Origin: Eudasyphora cyanicolor
Lineage: Eukaryota; Arthropoda; Insecta; Diptera; Muscidae
Length of the DNA stretch: 64,000 bases
Assembly: GCA_963930755.1 (NCBI GenBank)
Contig: OZ005734.1
Span: 155,139,868 to 155,203,867, forward strand
Direction: 5' to 3'
Shown: positions 12,060 to 23,830 of the stretch, in pieces
How positions within the stretch are numbered: position 1 is the stretch's first letter
How the letters are laid out: every line of letters starts with the position of its first letter
Program-made: the position numbers and the translations under genes
The notes under the pieces: model-generated
What the model was told of the DNA's origin: nothing
The model's database searches: none
The model's input: only the letters and a program-made list of their open reading frames with translations

Positions 12060-13500
12060 ACCCATTCACTCCGAATTTCCTCATCCCTTGCTACTGGGTG
12101 ACTCTTCGCCCCCCTACGGATTTGTTATTTGCCCCATCATCCCGTAATAAACCCCGATAAACAGACTACCAAATTACGCGTCGTATTCAATGCCTCGAAC
12201 AAGACCTCGAATGGAAATAGGCAGACCCTTCAGGCAGACCTTGTATTATTGATTTTTTGATGGCGCTTGTTTCGATTTGTTTTTAAGTGTGAAATCACCC
12301 AGATGTATCGGCAAATACGCGTAGATCCGAAGCATACCCCGCTTCAGCGTATCGTGTTTAGCGAATCTCCATCCGATCCTATTTTGGATTTCGAGCTTCA
12401 GACGGTCACGTTTGGAGTAAATTGCGCTCCCTTCCTCGCAATTAGAATGATTCTTCAGCTGGCAGATGACTGTGAAGCTGAGGACTCTTTCGCTGCGCAG
12501 ATTCTGCGTAAATACATGTACGTCGATGATGTACTTGCGGGTACTCATGATGTAGATGCGGCGTTGATCGGTCGGGATCAACTTGTCGCTGCGCTAAGTA
12601 AATGGACTTCCAACCATAGGCCTTGCTCGAATTCCAAATGACCTATTAGTTGATGCCCAGGTCCTGTCACTTGTGGAGTCAAGCAGTTCCAAGCCATTGG
12701 GCATTCGGTGGAACACCAGCCTTTCTATTCCTACTAAGACCACTATCGCCAAACTTTTTCATCCAGTGGGCTGGTTAGCCCCCGCCATCGTCGTGGCCAA
12801 AATTCGAATGCAAAAGGTTTGGCTGGATAACATTCAGTGGGACGATTCACTCCTTGATGCGACGAAAACCGCTTGGCAGACTTTTGTTGATAATTATATC
12901 GCGGTCAATCCCATTAGTATTCCTCGTTGGGTCAGCTACAGTCCCAGTAGTGTGGCCGAGTTGCATATCTTTTCTGACGCCTCGGAAAAGGCATACGCGT
13001 GGGTGATATATATTCGAATTTCAGACTGGGACCGTGAAGCACGTGCTACCCCGCCTTGAACTCTGCGGAGCGGTTTTGGCTTCCGAACTCCTTAAAGCAG
13101 TCTTGAACGAAATAGATATCCCAATTGAAAAAGTTATTGCTGCACGGATTCCACAATTGTCCTGTCCTGGCTGCGAAAGACACGGTGCACTTGGACCACC
13201 TTCGTGGCTAATAGGGTTTGCCGAATACAGCAAAACATAGGCAATGGTCAGTGGTATCATGTTAGATCTGAGGATAATCCCGCGGATTTAGGTAGTCGTG
13301 GGGTCGTGCCATCAGAATTACAATGGTTGTCTCTGGACCCTTCCCAATGGAAAATTTCCAATATCCTTCCCCCTGAAACCGATCAGGAGGTTCGTCGTAT
13401 TAGGAGGCATTTTTCGCATTTTTCTGCTTACGATGATGTTCTAGATCGATTTTCATCACTTGATAGGGCGTTACGTGTTCTATCGTTTGTTTTTTGATTT
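12060..13500 (+). pseudogene. BEL/Pao reverse transcriptase and RNase H
   Basis: 12130-12200 encodes PHHPVINPDKQTTKLRVVFN, the start of the BEL/Pao RT. 12267-12641 has EITQMYRQIRVDPKHTPLQR, TVTFGVNCAPFLAIR and the catalytic YVDD (about 12520), then RDQLVAALSKWTSN. 12673-13019 has LGIRWNT, FHPVGWLAPAIVVAKIRMQ and the RNase H start LHIFSDASEKAYAW. 13034-13497 continues with LPRLELCGAVLASEL and VRSEDNPADLGSRG. Short deletions and at least four frameshifts break it. The order and motifs are specific to BEL/Pao rather than gypsy. Confidence 0.88.
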
Positions 13501-14388
13501 TTTCATAGGACGCATCCAACTCATCGGTCGCGATATTCTTTTGCTACTTCGATTGTTACCTCCAACGAAATTAAAGCTGTCAAAAAACGCCTCGCGCTAA
13601 TAGCTCGAAAAGTTCACTACGCCGAGGAGAACAAAAGTCTTTTAGATAAGACAGCCTTGCCTTCTCGTAGTTCCTTCCTCTATTGGAACCCGTGCCTCGA
13701 TGAAGATGGCACTATGCGTCTCCATGGACGCTTAGTCAAGTCGCCCACTTTATCGTACACTGAGAAACATCCTATTGTCCTGCCCGTATTCTCGTCGACT
13801 ACGTACGTTTGATATCCATTCACGAGGGAATCCAGCATATGTTACATATAGTGCGTATTGAATATTGGATACCTCGTGTGAAGATCCTTATTCGCGCTGC
13901 CATTAGTCGTTGCAAGACTTGTGTCCTCGAGAAAAGATGGTCTTGCAGTCCAATCATGTCCGCTTTGCCGCCTGAAAGAACTAGTGCTACTAGAGCTTTT
14001 ACCACCACTGGGGTTGATTTTGCCGGGCCTTTTGATAACAAATCATATACAGGTCGGGCTTGTCGAGTAACTAAAGGTTATGTATGCGTTTGCGTCTGCT
14101 TTTCCACAAAAGCAAATCATTTGGAGGCAACTTCAGATTTGTCGTCGGCACAAACTTCGTGGGTGCATCCCGGGAAATGGAAAGGAATTTTAAGATGTTC
14201 CTTTGCGAGGGTCGTAACGCAACTTGATCCGCTATGGGTTACCAAGAGCTCACCTGGCAGTTCATCCCGGCAGGCGCTCCCCATATGTGTGGTCTTTGGG
14301 AGGCGGCCGTCAAGAGCTTCAAATTACAATTTCGTCGGTATAGTAAATACCTTAAATGCACATTGGAAGAGCTGTCGACCATACTGGC
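13500..14388 (+). pseudogene. BEL/Pao integrase, N-terminal and core (interrupted)
   Basis: The frame at 13809-14160 encodes an H...H...CKTCVLEK zinc-binding module, then GVDFAGPFDNKSY with the first catalytic Asp, and VCFSTKANHLEATSDLSSA. The part with the second Asp is largely lost. GLWEAAVKSFKLQFRRYSKY and the helix ELSTILAR, with the Glu region, are readable in another frame up to 14388. There the hAT element interrupts the gene. The reading resumes at 15524. Several frameshifts make it a pseudogene. Confidence 0.82.
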
Positions 14389-15515
14389 CAGAGAATGAAG
14401 CCGAGCCAAAAGTGGCGGCGGCGGCTGCCATTGAAAATTATAGATCGGCAGCGGCGACTAAGCCGACACACGGCGGCTCTATGATAGACACTTTAACATT
14501 TAAAATAATGGTTGAAAAGTTAAGCTCTGGTATTTATTCTTAAATAATAGTATGATATACTCTATTTTCAAAGTATGCTAAAGCTATGTATAAACGATTG
14601 TCAGATCGGACAACTTTATCAACCCTGTTAAAGTGCCGCAAATGTACGGACAATGACAGATTGTTAGGCAAAGGTGAAGACGATTGCAAGAAACCCTTAC
14701 AATTTCATATATTTAAAATATATTTTGTAAATATTTATATGTAGGATTGCCAATAAAAATATTTTATAGACAGTGGCCAATAAAATGTTTTTCTGACAAT
14801 GTCGCCGTTGTCACATGCATAAACTTCGCACATATTACAATCTGCAAATGATCTCACAATGACTTTTCTGCCAACATTGCAAGACAAAAATTGTGTGTTG
14901 ACACGGTTGTGCGTTCACAGGGTTGCATTTTTCCGCCATTCGTCTATACATAGCTTAAGTCGAAACAGGTTGTTTCCAGGAGAGGTGAATCGACGTTTTA
15001 GTGAAATTTTAAATTTGTGTGGAATTACCTTGTGGTTTAAATAGAATGACCTCTACTGTTTTGAGCTTAACTTGATTGATTCTTTAGAAGGAAGGTATTA
15101 ATTTATATGTTATACTATTCTTTAATATTCCATTAATTTTTTTCCGAAAATATTTTTATCTCTATATGTACATAATCTAATAATAAATAAAAAATCTTAT
15201 TATTTCCTTTAAAAAAGAATTTTTATAATTATTTTTCTATTAATATCAATATTATGATTTTTAAGACGTAGATTCTTAGAATGCAATTAAAAATAATAGT
15301 GTATATGCGTAAACATTATTCTTCTATTAAGGGGACGATATATCTGCTATATAGCTATTTGCTTATCAAAAATGTAAATTGTATCTATTCATATTTTAAA
15401 CTTTTTCTATGGAACGGCGGCTGTGTTTCAGCCGATTTTAGCCGCAAAGATCGGCGGCGGCTTCGACTAGTGAAAAAAGGTCGGCGGCGGCTAAAATCGA
15501 CGGCTTCATACTCTG
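14389..15515. mobile_element. Nonautonomous hAT element with 15-bp terminal inverted repeats
   Basis: The left end CAGAGAATGAAGCCG and the inverted right end CAGAGTATGAAGCCG differ at one base and have the CAGAG start typical of hAT elements. Flanks ATACTGGC (14381-14388) and ATCCTAGC (15516-15523) match at 6 of 8 bases, consistent with an aged 8-bp duplication. The insertion splits the BEL/Pao integrase helix, and the coding sense resumes directly after it. Sub-terminal GGCGGCGGCT clusters occur at both ends. The 1127-bp interior has no transposase frame. Confidence 0.85.
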
Positions 15516-15523
15516 ATCCTAGC

Positions 15524-15888
15524 ACGCATTAAAGCTCGCTTGAACTCTCGCCCACTTTGTCCCAAGCCCGATAGTGCGGGAGAAATGGTTGCTCTCACCA
15601 CAGTGCACTTTATACTAGGCGCGGCAATATAATAAAGTGCCCCGAACCGATTATTGAGGACTCCCCTTTGAGTTCAATTAACCGTTACAGAAAATTGAAA
15701 GCTTTGACCCGCCAATTTTGTATACGATGGAAAGACGAGTATTGACATAGTTTAAACAAGCGCTACAAGTAGAAATTTTCACAGCGAAATATTCAAGTCG
15801 ACGACCTAGTAGTTGTTCGCCATAAGAACTTTCCTCCTACTTCGTGGAGATTAGGTCGTGTTGTCAGAATTCATCCGGCGATGAAGGT
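15524..15888 (+). pseudogene. BEL/Pao integrase C-terminal domain
   Basis: 15524-15560 continues the integrase with ARIKARLNSRPLCPKPDSAG, the conserved helix of BEL/Pao integrases. 15790-15880 encodes QVDDLVVVRHKNFPPTSWRL followed by GRVVRIHPA, the C-terminal domain signature. Both are in broken frames. The sequence ends at the 3' terminus of the minus-strand LINE, so the last part of the element is missing. Confidence 0.85.
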
Positions 15889-15961
15889 TTAAGGTTAGGT
15901 TAGGGTATATTTAGGGCCGTATTTTTTTACAAGCTCACATAGACCCGTTTAAGTCCCTAGT

Positions 15962-18900
15962 GTTACGACGGGACCCTCATCGAATCCAACCTGTTTGATA
16001 TATAAATTTATCGATAGTACGAATATCAGTACTGGAAAGATCTGTTAGGCTGCCTAAAAAGGCCGACCCCAGCATGTCCAGTCGTCGTTTACTCAAAGCG
16101 GGACAGTCGCAAAGCAAGTGCTCAATGCTCTCCACTTCTTCCTCATCTCCACAGCTTCGGCAGAAGTCCTTGGAGTCAATACCCAATTTTTTGGCGTGTT
16201 AGCCGATCAAGCAGTGTCCCGTCAGAACCTGTACTAACGTAGACAATCGTTTCCTCTCTAGTGCGAGGAGATATTTTTACCTTCTCAGGTCATACCTTGG
16301 CCAGATTTGTCTAGCTACCCTGCAGGTGCCGATTTCTGTCCATCTTTCGTTGGACTGCCTGATTGCCTCTTGCCTAAGCCAAAGCTTGCACGTGGATAGT
16401 GGCGCACCAATATATGCAAATTCTTCGAGAATTTGTAATGTCGTCCCTTTCCTAGCAAGTTCATCGGCTTTGCAGTTCCCCGGGATATCCCTATGCCCAG
16501 GCACCCATATGAGGTGTATATTAAACTGCTCAGCCATCTAGTTAAGAGATCAGCGGCAGTCGAGGGCTGTTTGTGAATTTAGGGATGTTGCCTCCAGAGA
16601 ATTGATGGCAGCCTGGCTGTCCGAGTAAATTACAAAAAAAGTGGAGATGGTTTCTATTACCTAGTATTCTGCCGACCCATTCAGCTCTGGCGGGAATCAT
16701 AGTGATGTAATTTCTCTCGAACGTGTACACAGTTGGTATATAGTCCACTCGGTCGGTTACCATAGCACTACACTTTGATATCCTCATGTGACCATAGTTC
16801 GTGTACCTCCACATTGATATGCAGTTTAATCTTATTGCCGCTTTGGTTGCAACTTCTCTCGCCACAATATTAATCGGCAGTATATGGAGTAGGGCTTGTA
16901 GAAACTCGGTCGCTGTAGTCCTTAAGGCTCCGCTTATGCTCAGGCAGGCAGTTATCTGAACCTTTGTTAGTAGGTTGGTGATGGTTAATTTGTCAGTTGC
17001 CGTCCACCATACCACAATACCTTATAACAGTATTGGACGAACTACTGCTATATATATCCAGTGGACGATTTTAGGAGAGAGTCCCCACCGCGACCCTACA
17101 GCCTTTTTGCAGGAATATAAGGCGACGTTGGCCTTCCTTACACGTTCCAATACGTTAAGTCTAAATAACATTTTCCTATCTAGAATTATTCCTAAAAATT
17201 TTGCACTTTCAGAAAAGACTAGATCTGTTCCATTTATCCGAGGTGGAGGGTCCACATGTGGGACATTATTCATCCTAGTAAAGAGAACCAATTCTGTCTT
17301 GTTGGGGTTAACGGCCAAACCGCTGCTTCTGGCCCATCTAGTCAACTTGTTCAGAACCACCTGTATGATGTCTCTGAGGACGTTTACGAATTTGCCACTC
17401 ACTGCGATTGCCACGTCGTCCGCATATGCCACGACCTTGCAGCAACAACGTTCTAGATCTAGCAGGATTTCATTCACCGCTAGGTTCCAAATTAGTGGAG
17501 ACAGTACTCCTCTTTGCGAGGTCCCTCTGTTTACAAACCTTGTTAGAGTTGTGGACCCTAGACATGCTGTTATGCGTCTTCTGGTGAGCAGACTTTGAAT
17601 TAGTCTAATCAAACTAGTGTTAACTTTTAGATGTGAGAGTGCCGCAATTACCGCATCTGAGTGAATGTTGTTAAAAGCCCCTTTTCTCCAGCCAGGGGAT
17701 AATATACTTTAACATTTTCTGCATTTCTGCTGGAGTGATGCCATCTGGTCCAGGTGACTTGAAGGGCTCAAAGCTATTAATAGGCCAGCTTATTCTGGAT
17801 CTCTCAGTCAAGAAGCTAGCGACGCTCGCAGTCCACTCGCACTCTTGTTGGTCCTGCTGATCCTCGGGTTCTGTTACAGAGTTCCCCGGGAAATGTGTGC
17901 CGAGCAGTACATTGAGCGACTGCTCGCTGTTTTTGTTCCAGTTATTTGCCTCATCCTGTAAATATCCCACTGCACAGGGTGAAGCAGATAATATCTTCCT
18001 CAGCCAGCGGCGTCGGAGACCTTTTCCACTTCACCACAGAAGGTATACCAAGAGCGCCTTTGCGCCTTTCTAAGCTCCTTCTTATAGATCTTGAGTTGCT
18101 CTTTATAGGCATCCCAATCATTAGCGACCCCAGTAGATTTAGCCTTTTTGAATAGCTAAAACCATTGGGGTTTAGTTTTACCCTTGTACCTTGTTTTTGG
18201 ACAGGCTTCTTCAAGGGATCTATTGAATGATATGGTGATATGATCGACCAGATTATCCAGACCGGCTTTGTCATTCGGTTCGTACAGAAGTTTAGAGTTG
18301 AGGACTTTCATGAAATTCTTATCATACAGGTGCCACTTTGTCTTCCTTCTGTGGACGGCGGGTTTAGGCGCTTTTTCCGCGAGTTTGAAATCAATATAAT
18401 GGTGATCTGAGAACGAGTGGTCGTCCAGTACATTCCACCCAATAATTTTGTCTGACAGCCGGTCAGTAGCAAACGCTACGTCGAGTACTTCTTGTCTGTC
18501 TTTAATTGTAAAGGTCGGTTTATTACCCATATTACAAATAGTTAGGTTGGTAGTTAGAATAATGTCAAGAAGCGAATCACCCCTATTGTTTATGTCCGTA
18601 CTACCCCAGATAGTATGATGAGCATTCGTGTCTGCGCCAATAATCAGCTCGAGCTCGTCAGACGTTGCTTCTTCTACTACTTCCCTGAATACAGCAGTCG
18701 GTACTACAGATTCATAAGGCAAGTAGCTGGAGACCACCCAATATATGCGATTACCGATCTCCAGGCTAGCAGCTGTTTGGTCTTTACCACTTAAATTAGT
18801 CAGGAGAAAGATACTTAGATCTTTCCTAGCCAAAATGCAGGTTTTTGGAGTGCCTTCACAGTTGGCCACAAGCAGTTTAAAGTTGGGTGTCCTAATACCG

Positions 18901-19055
18901 CACACCCTTCCTCCCACTACGTAGGGCTCCTGTATCAGGACGATGTCTACTGCGCCTGTGGACAGGCGCAACAATAGAGCCGCTGAGGCTGCTTTAGCGT
19001 GATGGAGGTTAATCTGTAGAATTCTTACTATCATTTGTAATTGACAGATTAACAT
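15962..19055 (-). pseudogene. LINE ORF2: endonuclease, reverse transcriptase, RNase H, CCHC (copy 2)
   Basis: 18156-19055 is an open endonuclease frame starting MLICQLQMIVRILQINLHHAK. It contains QEPYVVGGRVCGIRT, GADTNAHHTIWGSTDINNRG and SFSDHHYIDFKL, so the endonuclease active-site blocks look complete. The RT frame 17022-17612 retains GTSQRGVLSPLIWNLAVNEI and YADDVAIAVSG. The block with the first RT Asp is removed by the deletion near 17685. The RNase H active-site start is deleted near 16636. The C-terminal Cys/His motif (CRSCGDEEEVESIEH) is intact at 15990-16160. The intact start shows the natural ORF2 N-terminus missing from copy 1. Confidence 0.88.
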
Positions 19056-19325
19056 CCACCCCTACAAGGGTGTTATCGAACTCTTCGTCCGTATCGTCGA
19101 GAAGCATGTCCCCGCCAGATGCGTCAAAGAGTCCGGAGACTCCCCTCAGCCTCTCTGTGTCCGAAGTAGAGCTTTTGTCCTCAGAAAAGGACGTTACAGA
19201 TCTTCTGTTAGAGTTGGCTTTGTGAAAATTAGTGTAAAACTCCAAATATCGTGCCAAATTCAGTGATCTTGATTTTAAATTAAAGCTGACAAAATTTAGT
19301 TTAAATTCTGTTTCAGGTGCTTGAT
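19009..19325 (-). pseudogene. LINE ORF1 C-terminal fragment (copy 2)
   Basis: The minus-strand frame reads FKLNFVSFNLKSRSLNLARY, then an acidic Ser/Asp-rich tail (MLLDDTDEEFDNTLVG) that ends at 19009. It overlaps the start of ORF2 by about 47 bases in another frame. Short ORF1/ORF2 overlaps are common in I/LOA and related LINEs. No CCHC zinc knuckle is present in this fragment. The 5' end is truncated near 19325. Confidence 0.6.
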
Positions 19326-20509
19326 TGTGCGTTGCTGCGTTTTAAATATGCAGACCATTGAAGTTCAAAAATATGTTTGTCAACATTGCGAAAAAAGTCT
19401 ACAAAACCTGCCATGCTTTTAGAATTGAAACTAAGACAACTTAAATAGGATAAAATTGTGGGCTGCAATATTTTTGAAAGCTGAAATTTTACTATAATGT
19501 ACTTTGCATAATGGTTCGTAGACTGATAATAATAGAAAGTTAAATGAAAAACAAAAAATAATCGGTCCACCCTAATACACACAAACTGCGGAAGCGTATA
19601 TATTTTATTGTAACTGTATTTTTATAGGTTTTGTAGAAAAAGTGAAGTATAAAAATTACTATAATCCTTATAATATTAACAAGATCTCTATTTTTAATCG
19701 TTCTTGATAAAACTTGCAGCCGCGTGTTAATCCATTTATTCTCGTCCGTTCAGTACCATTCGTAATTATTATCCGATTTTGCCGAAATTTCACAAACGTT
19801 ATTGTTTTTAACCAAGAAGATCGGTCCATATGTTTCGGGAAAATCGGTTCATAGATTGATATAGCTCCTACACATATTTTCTATATTTAAAGAAAAAAAG
19901 CACATATTTAAAGTACAAAAATCTGCCATAATCGCAAAAAGTCGCAGATAAACTAGGTACCGTTGGATTCACTCCTAAGTCACCTCTATTCTCTATGTCA
20001 TATGGTAGTGATCCCACGTGATCCAAAAAAGTTGTATTCCATTAACTGCGGATCATTTTTTTTTAAAACAAAAAAACTGTTTTTTTACTTTGAAATATCT
20101 CTTCATTGGAAGGCGTTAAAAATACGTTTTATACACAAAAATTAAGGTGAATAGTACTTTATTATATGTTGCAAGTCCTATCGCATTTCACCAATAAACG
20201 CGGATTCTACAAGCATTTTAGTATATGCATTTTATCATCGCAATGTTATTTGCATTTATTAGTAAAAAAGACAAACTTTGAATGGTCATAACTCGAAATC
20301 GCCTGGAGATATTTTCATAAAATTTGTAGGTATTTTCATTAAATGTTATCCACAATATAATAACACTCCCAAAAAATTGTTTTTTGAAAGATGTTTTCAA
20401 AGTCCTATGCGCGCATATTTCATCATATTTTTCCATTGTGTGACGGTAACGTGCGGGTCGAGGATGTTCGTACCGAACAGTGTGTAGTAAGACGACCGGT
20501 AATGAAGTT
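19326..20509. other. AT-rich interval without recognisable genes
   Basis: There is no coding signal beyond short AT-rich frames. The block near 20283-20330 (GGTCATAACTCGAAATCGCC) resembles in style the 'cataact' repeat at 6630-8344. Poly-T and poly-A runs occur at 20049-20090. Confidence 0.5.
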
Positions 20510-21130
20510 AGTAGTTAGCTAGTTCCCAAAACCCTGTAGAAACTACAGAACCGTCGTCGTCGGCCCCCATCGCAGAGAGCGGTCGAAAATCTGCTCCGGG
20601 TTTGTTCTCAACCACACCCTCTCTACAGATGTGAGGAGTGTAAGAGGATGTCGGCTGAAAATCGATTACGGGCAGTTCTTTTTCAAATGTATTGCTACAA
20701 TTGCCTGAGAACCTACCACCTCTCCAAATCCTGTCCTCTCAAGTATGGTTGTAGATTGTGTGGAGACAGGCTTCACACATACCTCCATTCGCGACCCCGT
20801 AAACCGTCGAAAACCCCGCAACGGGCCCAAGTAAATGTTGTCCCGCCGAACCTTGCCCAGTCCAACCAAAACTTCGCCAAAGAACGCGCCGCGTCGGTAC
20901 ATTCGGTTGCGGTTACGCCATCCTCCCTCCCAATTTGCCGTTTACCGGCGCTATCATGTGGGGTAACTCCAGCCACCTCGGTTTCTCCGACCATTCGGTA
21001 ATCGTTCTGCCGAACTAGCAAACCCTACCTTTTATCGCTCCAGAGCAATTGCTATGGTGCTGAGTCCAGAGATCTACCAACGGCCCAGTATACCAACTTT
21101 GGCTGCGTACTATCGGGCCCGTTTCCATAT
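20510..21130 (+). pseudogene. BEL/Pao-like Gag zinc-knuckle and protease start, fragment
   Basis: The frame at 20600-21001 encodes a paired Cys/His region: RCEECKRMSAENRLR, CYNCLRTYHLSKSC and CRLCGDRLHTYLH. This is the C-terminal zinc-binding part of BEL/Pao Gag, followed by a basic and Ala/Pro/Val-rich linker. After a stop at 20999-21001 another frame gives RSRAIAMVLSPEIYQRPS, similar to the start of a BEL/Pao protease. The rest of pol is absent, because an LTR-like sequence follows. This is probably an internally deleted relative of the elements at 22556 and 33946. Confidence 0.65.
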
Positions 21131-21317
21131 GAACCTCGAATTATACTCGTATATATATAAAAACATTAATTGAATTTTCAAATTAAATCGAATTGTTCAA
21201 ATGAATTAAAAAAACGCAAAACCTTACTTGAAACTGAAATTACGTTCCTTAGCAATGTACTAATCTAATCTTAGTTGTAGTCGTAGATTCTTTTCTTTAT
21301 AATACAACATCGTTGGA

Positions 21318-22538
21318 TGTTGCAAGTTGGCCGGCAATGTTTACGTACGCAGCATTGTCTCAACTTCCCAAGCCTGATCGATACAGGTTGCGTATTGTCA
21401 TCACTGGAATTTCCTCTACACCTCTCTTTGGAGACTTAAATTCGCTTAGTGTGAATGTGTAGAGCGCGAATTGACTCTAGGCCAGCGATGGGCAAAAACA
21501 CAACCCGGGGTTTTTCCTCTCACGTGTACATGAGCACACACATTGATTGAGAATTCACTATCATTCAGTCGCGCTTGGGCATTCGATCGACGAGGTTGTG
21601 TCGTCGCTTGTTGCTTAGCGTGCACATAAAGAAAAAATGGATGATACAATTATTACAATACATACTTCAAGTATAGGAATAAAGTTTAGTATGTATTGTA
21701 TTTTTACCGAAGAATTTCTAAATACAAGTTTAAATTATTTATTATGTTACTGCAGAACTGTATATATTATTTTCTTTTTGTCAAAATTGAATAAAGTAAC
21801 GAATTTTTTAAAATAATTTTAAATGTATATATTATTATCTTTTAACGTTTTTTTAATAAAATTTTTATAAACACCTAAATACTAACCAAAAAAAAGTTGG
21901 ACACTCGAAAACGGTTAATAGAAAAAATAAAGAATTAAATAAAGAATATGGCATAATCAATACGAGTATGCAATACTTTTATTGGAAAATTTGGATTGAT
22001 TACTTTATATAACATAATAAATATGTACGTATGTGGCTAATCATAACATATTTAAAATTCGATTTCTTTATGTACGCGTATAATAACCCCAAATCTACTT
22101 ATGATGTTCGTTGTCCACTTTATTTATTATCTTACCCAACAAATATCTGTTAGGAAAATGCAAATACCATTTCTCGCAGTGCATAAAGAGAGTGTTAACA
22201 CTTCTCACACATACATAAACATTTTGTAGAAGTATTGGGTGCCCATCGCTGCTCTAGGCGACGGGTTGTTGTGTGACTGTCCTGCTTCATCGTCGGTCAT
22301 TTCTTTCTCTCGCTCTCCTGCGAAATCTATGGTAGTCAAACACTAGTAAAGAACCTCTGCGTTCACCACTTGTCGTTTTGCTCTACGCTCGCGCACATCT
22401 TTCGTTCTTACCATTTACACCGGCCTTGACGCCAACTGTATAAACGGTAATAAACACCCCATATTTGAAAAGAATAAAGTTCCCCTACTATTTCTCTTCT
22501 TTATTTTATTTTATCGCACGCACCCCTCCAACAACACA
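21318..22538 (+). repeat. Probable BEL/Pao LTR carrying a hAT insertion
   Basis: The sequence starts TGTTGCAAG and ends CCAACAACA, with TGTTG/CAACA as matching termini. Two AATAAA signals near 22450 and 22482 precede a T-rich 3' part. Without the 769-bp hAT and its duplication it would be about 440 bp, a normal BEL/Pao LTR length. It lies between a BEL-like gag fragment and a BEL integrase. No second copy is in the window, so the ends are inferred. Confidence 0.45.
21483..22251. mobile_element. hAT-type MITE, 769 bp, with perfect 8-bp target duplication
   Basis: CAGCGATGGGCA at the left end is inverted exactly at the right end (TGCCCATCGCTG, 22240-22251). The flanks CTCTAGGC at 21475-21482 and 22252-22259 are identical. 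Terminal CAGNGATGGGCA repeats with 8-bp duplications are diagnostic of hAT elements. The interior is AT-rich and has no transposase. The identical duplication indicates a fairly recent insertion. Confidence 0.95.
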
Positions 22539-22555
22539 TAGTCTAACCTCGTTTC

Positions 22556-23830
22556 ATGATGATAAAGGCAACATTGGCGTATGATGCAAAGCATCCAAGG
22601 TTGCTACCATACAACGATCCATTAGTGAAACTGATCCTAAGAATGATTCATATAGACAACAACCACTGTGGCTCACAATTATTGCTGGCAACAACACGAA
22701 AAAGATTTTGGATTATAAAAGAAAAGGCGATGGCGCGAAATATTATACAGAATTGCGTCAGGTGTACGTGTGCGAAACGAAAATTATACCAGCAAAACAT
22801 GGGAAATCTCCCATCTAGCAGAGTTACGCCGACGAGACCATTTGTGGAATCCGGTGTCGACTATTGTGGACCTTTGTGGGTTCATTACAAAATTCGAGGC
22901 AAAAGGCCACACAAAGTGTACATTGCTGTATTCTGTATTGCGACAAAGGCTGTGCATCTGGAAGTTGTAACGGAACTTACAACAAAAGCGTTTATTGGCG
23001 CTTTGAAGAGATTTATTGCTCGACGTGGGAAATGTCGAACATTATATTCAGACAACGCGACAAATTTCGTGGGAACTAAGAACCAACTAGAAGAGCTGAA
23101 TAATGCTGTTTTTGGAGAGAAGGGCAAAGAGTTCATAACAGAAACATTTTCGAGAGAAGGTATCGATTTCCAGTTTATTCCACCAGGGGCCCCTCATTTC
23201 GGTGGCCTCTGGGAAACAGCAGTAAAATCGGCCAAACAACTGTTAGTACGAACCACCGCTAGCGCCTCATTAATACACGAAGAGTTGGAGACTGTCGTTA
23301 TCGAAATTGAAGCGATATTGAACTCAAGACCGCTAACACCTTCATTCAATGATACAAACGATTTAGCAGCTTTAACTCCTGGTAATTTTCTCATAGGCGA
23401 ACCACTTACTGCTCAAGTAGATCCAACATCCAGTCAACACTCGACATCTTTACAGAACAGATGGAAAATAGTATCTCAAATACGGCACGAGTTTTGGAAA
23501 CGCTGGTCGAACCAATACCTTAGTACCCTCCAAGTAAGATGGAAATGGAATGCAGTGTCTACGAACATTAATCCTGGACAATTAGTCATCATTAAAGAAG
23601 ACAACACTGCATTCAGCGCTAGGTAGAATAATCCGGACGTACAAAGGAAACATGGGATTGTTCGTGTGGTTGACGTCAAAACTCAGAACGGTGAAGTTAA
23701 ACGAGCTATCCACAGATTAGCTCCGTTGATTGAAGCTGAACCAGAAGATACACCGGTGTCAACTAAGGATAAAGAAGATAGTGGTGATGGTCCATCATCA
23801 ACAAGCACGATGCTTCAACGTTTATAGCAT
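22556..23830 (+). pseudogene. BEL/Pao integrase, nearly intact
   Basis: A 356-residue frame contains the zinc module (H-x-D-N-N-H-C-G, then CVRCTCAKRK), a linker, and the DDE core: GVDYCGPLWV with the first Asp, LYSDNATNFVGTKNQL with the second, and the Glu in ELETVVIEIEAILNSRPLTP. GAPHFGGLWETAVKSAKQLL lies between them. The C-terminal domain begins FWKRWSNQYLSTLQ. A TAG at 23624-23626 interrupts it; the frame continues HGIVRVVDVKTQNGEVKRAI. The N-terminus begins inside the protein, so RT and RNase H are missing. Integrase inserts the cDNA copy of the element. Confidence 0.9.

Larger units (their letters stand above)
8345..15888 (+). mobile_element. BEL/Pao LTR retrotransposon, decayed and split by three insertions
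   Basis: BEL/Pao pol fragments follow in the right order on the plus strand: protease C-terminal region (8345-8505), RT (12090-12640), RNase H (12670-13260), integrase zinc and core (13500-14388) and integrase C-terminal domain (15524-15888). They are separated by a plus-strand LINE, a hAT element and a minus-strand LINE. I found no LTR. The right part of the element is lost beyond the second LINE. Many stops and frameshifts show it is old. Confidence 0.85.
15891..19325 (-). mobile_element. I/LOA-type non-LTR retrotransposon, copy 2
   Basis: This is the same family as 8506-12050, in opposite orientation and inserted in the BEL/Pao integrase end. The 3' tail (CCTAACCTAACCTTAAACC on the minus strand) lies at 15891-15910. 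The copy reaches further 5' than copy 1 and includes the end of ORF1. Relative to copy 1 it has deletions of about 325 bp in the RT (junction near 17685) and about 190 bp in RNase H (junction near 16636). Confidence 0.88.

Noticed and set aside
21446..21649. 67-codon minus-strand frame across the left end of the hAT MITE
   Set aside because: It spans the insertion boundary and has no similarity on either side.
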